This document shows, piece by piece, positions 58,933-64,000 of a DNA stretch of 64,000 nucleotides (the first letter of the stretch is position 1; each line of letters opens with the position of its first letter). The notes beneath the pieces were generated by a model that worked only from the letters and a program-made list of their open reading frames with translations, made no database searches and was not told where the DNA came from. Made by a program: the position numbers and the translations under genes. This DNA is from Streptomyces cyanogenus (lineage in GTDB: Bacteria; Actinomycetota; Actinomycetes; Streptomycetales; Streptomycetaceae). The stretch spans positions 5,595,001-5,659,000 of the forward strand of contig NZ_CP071839.1 of NCBI RefSeq assembly GCF_017526105.1. The letters are read 5' to 3'.

Positions 58933-61599
58933 TCAGGCCTCGGGGGCCTCCACGGCCGCGGCCGTGGCCTTGCGGGTGCGGCGCGCCTTGGGCGCCGCCT
59001 CGGCCCCGGCGGTCTCCGGTGCCGTCGCGGCGGTCTTGCGCGTCCGGCGCGGCTTGACCGCCGGCTCCTCGGTGGCCTGCGCCGGAATCTCCGGAGCAGC
59101 CGCCTCGGCAACGGCCTTGCGGGTCCGCCGCGCCTTCGGTGCGGCGACCGCTTCCCCGTCGACCGCGTCCAGGGCGGCGGTTGCCGCCTTCCGCGTACGA
59201 CGCGGCTTGGCCTCGGCCTCGGGGGCCTCCGGCGCGGCAGCGGCGGTCTTGCGGGTCCGGCGCGGCTTGGCCTCGGCGTCCGCTTCGGTCGCCTCCGTTG
59301 CGGCTGCGGCTGCGGCGGTCTTGCGGGTCCGGCGGGGCTTGGCCTCGGTGCCTTCGGCGGTGTCCACGGCGGCCTCGGCGGCGGCCGCGGTCTTGCGCGT
59401 GCGGCGCGGCTTTGCCTCGGTGTCCGCTTCGGTCGCCTCCGGTGCGGCTGCGGCGGTCTTGCGGGTCCGGCGCGGCTTTGCCTCGGTGCCTTCGGCGGTG
59501 TCCACGGCGGCCGTTGCCGTCTTGCGGGTGCGTCGGGGCTTGGCCTCGGCCTCGGCCTCAGGGGCGTCGGGCGTGGCCGGCTCCGCTGCCTTGCGGGTGC
59601 GGCGGCGCGGCTTGGCCTCGGTGGCCTCGGCGGTGTCCACGGCGGCCTCGGCGGCGGCCGCGGTCTTGCGGGTGCGGCGCGGCTTTGCCTCGGTGGCCTC
59701 CGCCGCGTCCGGCGTCGCCTCGGCCTCGGGGGCCGGCTCGGCCGTCTTGCGGGTGCGGCGGCGCGGCTTGGTCTCCGCGACCGGAGCGGCCTCGGGCTCC
59801 GCCACCGGGCTGTCCGCGATCACGGGCTCGGCCACGGGCTCGGCCGCCGGGATAACCTGCGCGGTCGGCTCGGTCACGGGCTCGGTCGCCGGTGCCTCCG
59901 TCGCGGCCGGCTTCCGGGTGCGGCGCCGGCGCGGCTTCTCCGGGGTCTCCAGGGCGGCGGGGCCCTCCGCCGTGGTCACCGTCTCGACGGCGGCCTCGTC
60001 GGCCGCCGTCGACGCCGCGGCGGCCGTCACCGGCTCCGCCGGCGCTCCACCGCGGGTACGGCGACGGCGGCGCGGCGTACGGGTCGCGGCCGGAGCCTCC
60101 TCCGTGCCGGCGGTCTCGGCGACCGGCGCGGCGGGGGAGGCGTCCAGCGGGGCGCCACCGCGGGTACGGCGGCGCCGGCGCGGCGTACGGGCCGTACGCT
60201 CCCGCTCGGCCGGGGCCGACTCGGCGTGGCCACCGCGGCCACCACGGCCACGGGCACCCCGCCCACCGGTCTCGCCCAGGTCCTCCAGCTCCTCCGCCTC
60301 CAGCCCGGCACGGGTCCGCTGCGAGCGCGGCAGGGTGCCCTTGGTGCCCTCGGGGATACCGAGGTCGGAGAACAGGTGCGGGGAGCTGGAGTACGTCTCC
60401 ACCGGGTCGTTGAAGTCCAGCTCCAGCGCCTTGTTGATCAGCTGCCAGCGCGGGATGTCGTCCCAGTCGACGAACGTGATCGCCGTACCCTTGGCGCCCG
60501 CGCGGCCGGTGCGGCCGACGCGGTGCAGGTACGTCTTCTCGTCCTCGGGCGACTGGTAGTTGATGACGTGGGTGACGCCCTCGACGTCGATGCCGCGCGC
60601 GGCGACGTCGGTGCAGACGAGGACGTCCACCTTGCCGTTGCGGAAGGCCCGCAGGGCCTGCTCGCGGGCGCCCTGGCCGAGGTCGCCGTGGACCGCGCCG
60701 GAGGCGAACCCGCGGCGCTGGAGCTGCTCGGCGATGTCGGCGGCCGTGCGCTTGGTGCGGCAGAAGATCATCGCCAGCCCGCGGCCCTCGGCCTGCAGGA
60801 TGCGGGCGACCATCTCCGGCTTGTCCATGTTGTGCGCGCGGTAGACGAACTGCTTGATGTTCGCGACCGTCGCACCCTCGTCGTCCGGCGCGGTGGCGCG
60901 GATGTGCGTGGGCCGGGACATGTAGCGGCGGGCGAGGCCGATGACCGCACCCGGCATGGTGGCCGAGAACAGCATGGTCTGGCGCTTGGCCGGCAGCATG
61001 TCGATGATCTTCTCGACGTCGGGCAGGAAGCCCAGGTCGAGCATCTCGTCGGCCTCGTCGAGCACCAGGCACTTGACGTGCTTCAGGTTCAGCTTCTTCT
61101 GGCCCGCGAGGTCGAGGAGCCGGCCCGGGGTGCCGACGACCACGTCGACGCCCTTCTTCAGGGCCTCCACCTGCGGCTCGTAGGCCCGGCCGCCGTAGAT
61201 CGCGACCACGCGCACGTTACGGACCTTGCCGGCCGTCAGCAGGTCGTTGGTGACCTGGGTGCACAGCTCGCGCGTGGGGACGACGACGAGCGCCTGCGGG
61301 GCGTCGGTGAGGGCCTCGGGGGCGGCGCGTCCGGCCTCGACGTCGGCGGGGACGGTGACGCGCTCCAGGAGCGGGAGGCCGAAGCCGAGCGTCTTGCCGG
61401 TGCCGGTCTTGGCCTGGCCGATGACGTCCGTGCCGGAGAGGGCGACGGGGAGTGTCATCTCCTGGATGGGGAAGGGGGTGATGATGCCGACGGCTTCCAG
61501 GGCCTCGGCGGTCTCGGGAAGGATTCCGAGTTCTCGAAACGTCGTAGTCAGGGTGCTGCCTCTTCTGTGTGCGCGGTGCGAGGCGAGCGCGGGGGTCAT
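58933..61599 (-). CDS. DEAD-box RNA helicase with long histone-H1-like repeat tail
   Basis: The helicase core carries the Q motif (ITPFPIQEMTLP), Walker A (AKTGTGKT), PTREL, TPGRLLD, DEAD (LDEADEMLD), SAT (LFSATMPG) and HRVGRTGRAG. After about residue 440 come roughly 440 residues of Ala/Glu/Pro with 13 basic blocks of the form KPRRTRK, spaced every 20-30 residues. Such tails bind RNA or DNA non-specifically. The ATG at 61599 has no ribosome site, whereas a CTG at 61551 follows GAGG at seven bases and gives MTTTFRELGILPETAEALEA, so the true start may be CTG. Likely role: RNA remodelling, ribosome assembly or cold response. Confidence 0.88.
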   Translation of the reverse strand: MTPALASHRAHRRGSTLTTTFRELGILPETAEALEAVGIITPFPIQEMTLPVALSGTDVIGQAKTGTGKTLGFGLPLLERVTVPADVEAGRAAPEALTDAPQALVVVPTRELCTQVTNDLLTAGKVRNVRVVAIYGGRAYEPQVEALKKGVDVVVGTPGRLLDLAGQKKLNLKHVKCLVLDEADEMLDLGFLPDVEKIIDMLPAKRQTMLFSATMPGAVIGLARRYMSRPTHIRATAPDDEGATVANIKQFVYRAHNMDKPEMVARILQAEGRGLAMIFCRTKRTAADIAEQLQRRGFASGAVHGDLGQGAREQALRAFRNGKVDVLVCTDVAARGIDVEGVTHVINYQSPEDEKTYLHRVGRTGRAGAKGTAITFVDWDDIPRWQLINKALELDFNDPVETYSSSPHLFSDLGIPEGTKGTLPRSQRTRAGLEAEELEDLGETGGRGARGRGGRGGHAESAPAERERTARTPRRRRRTRGGAPLDASPAAPVAETAGTEEAPAATRTPRRRRRTRGGAPAEPVTAAAASTAADEAAVETVTTAEGPAALETPEKPRRRRTRKPAATEAPATEPVTEPTAQVIPAAEPVAEPVIADSPVAEPEAAPVAETKPRRRTRKTAEPAPEAEATPDAAEATEAKPRRTRKTAAAAEAAVDTAEATEAKPRRRTRKAAEPATPDAPEAEAEAKPRRTRKTATAAVDTAEGTEAKPRRTRKTAAAAPEATEADTEAKPRRTRKTAAAAEAAVDTAEGTEAKPRRTRKTAAAAAATEATEADAEAKPRRTRKTAAAAPEAPEAEAKPRRTRKAATAALDAVDGEAVAAPKARRTRKAVAEAAAPEIPAQATEEPAVKPRRTRKTAATAPETAGAEAAPKARRTRKATAAAVEAPEA

Positions 61600-61947
61600 G
61601 TCTGACCGTGCCGGGGACGTCGGCTGCCGTACGGACGAACCACTCGGGCAAGCCGTATGACACGGGACCTCTGCCGACGCTCTAGCGCTCGTACCGCTGA
61701 GGGGTCCCTCCTGCCGTCGTACGATCACTGCCGTACGGCCTTGGAGGGCTGTCGGGTCGGAGCCGATCGGGCCACCGACCGGGCATCCTCATGCGTGCGG
61801 CCTGTCGGGACACGTCGAGCATCGTCGACGCACTCTGGCAGGCGCATTACCACCATACCCCGGATTCGCGCACATGCGATGGCCGATTTGGTCACGTAGT
61901 CGTGGTCACACTGGTTGACCAGGGCTTGAGCGCAGCGTCGAGCGGAC
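61600..61947. other. divergent intergenic region upstream of the helicase
   Basis: About 350 bp without credible genes between the helicase and the MiaE-like gene. It holds the promoter of the latter at its right end. The helicase promoter was not located. Small GTCGAGCATCGTCGAC-type symmetry occurs near 61815. Confidence 0.5.
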
Positions 61948-61953
61948 TATTGT
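61926..61953 (+). promoter_or_regulatory. leaderless promoter of the MiaE-like gene
   Basis: TTGAGC (61926-61931), 16 bp, TATTGT (61948-61953), seven bases, then ATG at 61961. Both hexamers are present, which makes this the best supported of the leaderless promoters in the window. Confidence 0.6.
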
Positions 61954-61960
61954 GCGCCTC

Positions 61961-62698
61961 ATGACTAGCTCTGACAAGCCTGAGAACGCGTCCGCCGAAC
62001 CCACGGGTGTCGCCGCCAAGGACTGGGCGCAGGCCTCCAGCGACCCGCAGTACCGCGCCGCCGTCGTGGACCTGCTCGGCGCGCTCGCGTACGGAGAGCT
62101 GGCGGCGTTCGAGCGGCTCGCGGAGGACGCCAAGCTGGCGCCGACCCTCGCGGACAAGGCGGAGCTGGCGAAGATGGCCTCGGCCGAGTTCCACCACTTC
62201 GAGCGGCTGCGGGACCGGCTGACCGAGATCGGTGAGGAGCCGACGGCCGCGATGGACCCGTTCGTGGCCGCGCTCGACGGCTTCCACAAGCAGACCGCGC
62301 CGTCGGACTGGCTGGAGGGCCTGGTCAAGGCGTACGTCGGCGACTCGATCGCGAGCGACTTCTACCGGGAGGTCGCGGCCCGGCTCGACGCCGACACCCG
62401 CGAGCTGGTGCTGGCCGTGCTCGACGACACCGGGCACGCCGAGTTCGCGGTGGAGAAGGTGCGGGCCGCCATCGACGCCGATCCGCGCGTGGGCGGCCGG
62501 CTGGCGCTGTGGGCGCGGCGGCTGATGGGGGAGGCACTGTCGCAGTCCCAGCGGGTGGTCGCCGACCGGGACGCGCTGTCCACGATGCTCGTGGGCGGGG
62601 TGGCCGACGGGTTCGATCTCGCGGAGGTCGGAAAGATGTTCTCGCGGATCACGGAGGCGCACACCAAGCGGATGGCCGCGCTGGGCCTGGCGGCGTAG
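61961..62698 (+). CDS. ferritin-like fold protein (MiaE-like)
   Basis: The 245-residue helical protein has metal-ligand candidates in ALAYGELAAFERL (Glu), SAEFHHFERL (Glu-x2-His) and LDDTGHAEFAVEKV (His/Glu), the pattern of a di-iron four-helix bundle close to the tRNA hydroxylase MiaE family (MiaE_2). Streptomycetes keep it as a single copy. The tRNA substrate is not proven. Its leaderless promoter fixes the start. Confidence 0.8.
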   Translation: MTSSDKPENASAEPTGVAAKDWAQASSDPQYRAAVVDLLGALAYGELAAFERLAEDAKLAPTLADKAELAKMASAEFHHFERLRDRLTEIGEEPTAAMDPFVAALDGFHKQTAPSDWLEGLVKAYVGDSIASDFYREVAARLDADTRELVLAVLDDTGHAEFAVEKVRAAIDADPRVGGRLALWARRLMGEALSQSQRVVADRDALSTMLVGGVADGFDLAEVGKMFSRITEAHTKRMAALGLAA

Positions 62699-62813
62699 CG
62701 CTCCGTGGGGGCGGGGGCCTGGCGTCTCGCGGCCGCGGGTGCGTGGGGGTTGCTCGCACAGTTCCCCGTGTCCCTTTCGGGCGCTGCGGCCCCTGCTCGC
62801 CGGAAAGGCTCCC

Positions 62814-63083
62814 TCACGCCGTGGCTGATCGGCGGCGCAGGCGGCCCGTCGGGCGGAGGAGCAGGGACAGCGACGCCACCGAGATGACCGCGGCGCCCAG
62901 GAGGCTGAGCAGGACGGTGCCGGGGCCCAGCGCGGTGCGGGTGACGAAGTCGCCGAAGAGGGCCCCGGCGACCCCCGTGGAGTACACCAGCGGGCGGGCC
63001 GGGAGCCGATGGGCGAGCCGGTGCGTCGCCGCCCACGCGAGGAACAGACCGAGCACTGCTGAGCCGAGTGCTTCGAGGATCAT
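62814..63083 (-). CDS. small membrane protein, three helices
   Basis: The 89-residue product begins MILEALGSAVLGLFLAWAAT, with further hydrophobic helices around VYSTGVAGALFGDFV and VLLSLLGAAVISVASLSLLL, and ends in a basic tail (RPTGRLRRRSATA). GGAGGG precedes the ATG at 63083. Function unknown. Confidence 0.7.
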   Translation of the reverse strand: MILEALGSAVLGLFLAWAATHRLAHRLPARPLVYSTGVAGALFGDFVTRTALGPGTVLLSLLGAAVISVASLSLLLRPTGRLRRRSATA

Positions 63084-63204
63084 GTCGGGGTCCCTCCCAC
63101 GGCCGGTCCTGCTCGACGGTCGTAGCCCGTCATACCCGTGACCTGCGGATTGCAATCCTGCGCTGTGAAGAACCTGTGCTCCGTCGGGGTGCACGCGGCA
63201 CGCG

Positions 63205-63239
63205 GAAGGGCCCGGCGGCACACGGCCGCCGGGCCCTTC
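63205..63239 (-). terminator. terminator of the DUF3107 gene
   Basis: GAAGGGCCCGGCGGC (63205-63219) and GCCGCCGGGCCCTTC (63225-63239) form a perfect 15-bp stem with five-base loop, 13 bp past the stop. Confidence 0.88.
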
Positions 63240-63252
63240 GCACAACTGTCGC

Positions 63253-63480
63253 CTACAGCGCGCCGAAACCGACCTTGCGCACGGTCGGCTCGCCGATCTC
63301 CACGTACGCGAGACGGTCCGTCGGCACCAGGACCTTGCGGCCCTTCTCGTCCTGGAGGCTGAGCAGCCCGGTCTTCCCGGCCAGCGCCTCGGCCACGATG
63401 CTCTCGACCTCCTCGACGCTCTGACCGCTCTCCAGAACGATCTCGCGGGGCGCGTGCTGCACGCCGATCTTGACCTCCAC
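63253..63480 (-). CDS. DUF3107 small protein
   Basis: The 75-residue product MEVKIGVQHAPREIVLESGQ continues EEVESIVAEALAGKTGLLSL and ends VGFGAL, the compact DUF3107 family of actinobacteria. GTG 63480 is preceded by GGAGGG at nine bases; a longer frame to 63537 lacks one. Unknown function. It lies next to a TetR regulator gene. Confidence 0.88.
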   Translation of the reverse strand: MEVKIGVQHAPREIVLESGQSVEEVESIVAEALAGKTGLLSLQDEKGRKVLVPTDRLAYVEIGEPTVRKVGFGAL

Positions 63481-63614
63481 GGCTATGTCCCTCCGACGGT
63501 CAGTGATGTGCGCGATCAACCGCGCCGTACCCAGCACACATTAGCCCGGTGAGGGGACGTACACGGCGCGGGCGGGAACGCCAGGAGCGAACAGCGCGCG
63601 GGAACAAACGGCCG

Positions 63615-64000
63615 TCAGTGGTGCTCGGTGCCGTGCAGCGGGAAACCGGCGATGCCCCGCCAGGCCAGCGAGGTCAGCAGCTGCACCGCCTGATCGCGCG
63701 GGACGGTGCGGTCGCTGTGCAGCCAGGAGCGGGCGACTACCTGGGCCAGGCCGCCCAGACCGGAGGCCAGCAGCATCGACTCCGCGCGCGAGAGGCCCGT
63801 GTCCTCGGCGATGACGTCGCAGATCGCCTCGGCGCACTCGTTGGTGACCTTGTCGACGCGCTCGCGCACCGCGGGCTCGTTCGTCAGGTCCGACTCGAAG
63901 ACCAGCCGGAAGGCGCCGCCGTCGTCCTCCACGTAGGCGAAGTAGGCGTCCATGGTCGCCCGGACGCGCTGCTTGTTGTCGGTCGTCGACGCCAGCGCGC
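63615..64000 (-). CDS. TetR-family regulator, C-terminal part
   Basis: The frame enters from the right edge and ends at 63615. Visible residues include STTDNKQRVRATMDAYFAYV, ALRLVFESDL-like FRLVFESDLTNEP, and SRAESMLLASGLGGLAQVVA, the ligand-binding domain pattern of TetR regulators. The N-terminal helix-turn-helix lies outside the window. The ligand and target are unknown; the adjacent DUF3107 gene is on the same strand, 134 bp downstream. Confidence 0.8.
   Translation of the reverse strand, partial: ALASTTDNKQRVRATMDAYFAYVEDDGGAFRLVFESDLTNEPAVRERVDKVTNECAEAICDVIAEDTGLSRAESMLLASGLGGLAQVVARSWLHSDRTVPRDQAVQLLTSLAWRGIAGFPLHGTEHH

Noticed and set aside
58610..61605. Large plus-strand frames over the helicase tail
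   Set aside because: Repeat-driven shadows rich in Arg/Gly; the minus-strand helicase is certain.
1..64000. tRNA or rRNA genes and a biosynthetic gene cluster
   Set aside because: No cloverleaf, rRNA segment or set of synthase genes was recognised by eye; a tRNA scan was not possible.

Overview
The window is about 72% G+C, uses GTG, TTG and other non-ATG starts freely, and carries a gene set typical of a Streptomyces chromosome core: a BldK-type oligopeptide importer, mycothiol deacetylase MshB, DapC and DapE, a sigma/anti-sigma/HtrA module, Tat, and many GTGA or ATGA overlaps. From memory the order mshB, fdxA, dapC, dapE, LOG-type protein, FolP2, DivIVA-domain protein, tagA, DUF3117, O-methyltransferase, ECF sigma, anti-sigma, htrA, tatB, mrp, DUF1003, MgtE-like, corA matches Mycobacterium tuberculosis roughly from Rv1170 to Rv1239, so most of the window is old actinobacterial core. 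No rRNA or tRNA gene was seen. No search or alignment could be run; family names rest on motifs and memory.

Layout. 1-4200 is an accessory, decaying zone: the edge of an ATP-binding regulator, a split regulator, a methyltransferase, an IS5-type transposase remnant, and a small secreted lectin-like protein with an unusual 5' leader, flanked by a partial copy of the end of the neighbouring transporter operon. 4277-10341 (minus) is a five-gene BldK-like oligopeptide ABC importer. 10809-16373 (plus) is a second complete oligopeptide importer, divergent from the first. 16484-22861 holds an S9 peptidase, a small membrane protein, mshB with a membrane partner, and a large anchored cell-wall protein. 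23040-26501 is a four-gene operon (ABC-2 exporter, DesK-like kinase, NarL-type regulator) with overlapping starts and stops and a palindromic upstream site.

26512-38440 carries a SirB1-like protein, a GNAT acetyltransferase, ferredoxin, dapC, a secreted protein, a lysozyme-like protein, dapE, a LOG-type protein, a degenerate DHPS (FolP2 type), a DivIVA-domain protein, tagA, an enoyl-CoA hydratase, DUF3117 and an O-methyltransferase. 38494-43249 is the envelope-stress module (ECF sigma, zinc anti-sigma, HtrA, TatB) behind a candidate ECF promoter. 44166-45575 is nearly gene-free and holds a three-repeat orphan CRISPR array. 45576-54834 carries mrp, DUF1003, a channel-less MgtE-like protein, a lipoprotein, corA, a SUFU-like protein, an MFS exporter with an operator-like site, and a zinc-ribbon protein. 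55023-64000 carries a PHP phosphoesterase, a MarC protein, a 50-residue protein, an NYN RNase, a hydrolase, a DEAD-box helicase with a histone-H1-like tail, a MiaE-like ferritin-fold protein, small proteins and a partial TetR regulator.

Strong hairpin terminators separate most transcription units. Several genes (mshB, dapE, mrp, 52163, 61961) appear to be transcribed leaderless from a TAnnnT box 6-7 bp before the ATG. The least explained features are the orphan CRISPR array, the SD/anti-SD switch-like leader of the lectin gene, and the duplicated 3' end of the bldK-like operon.
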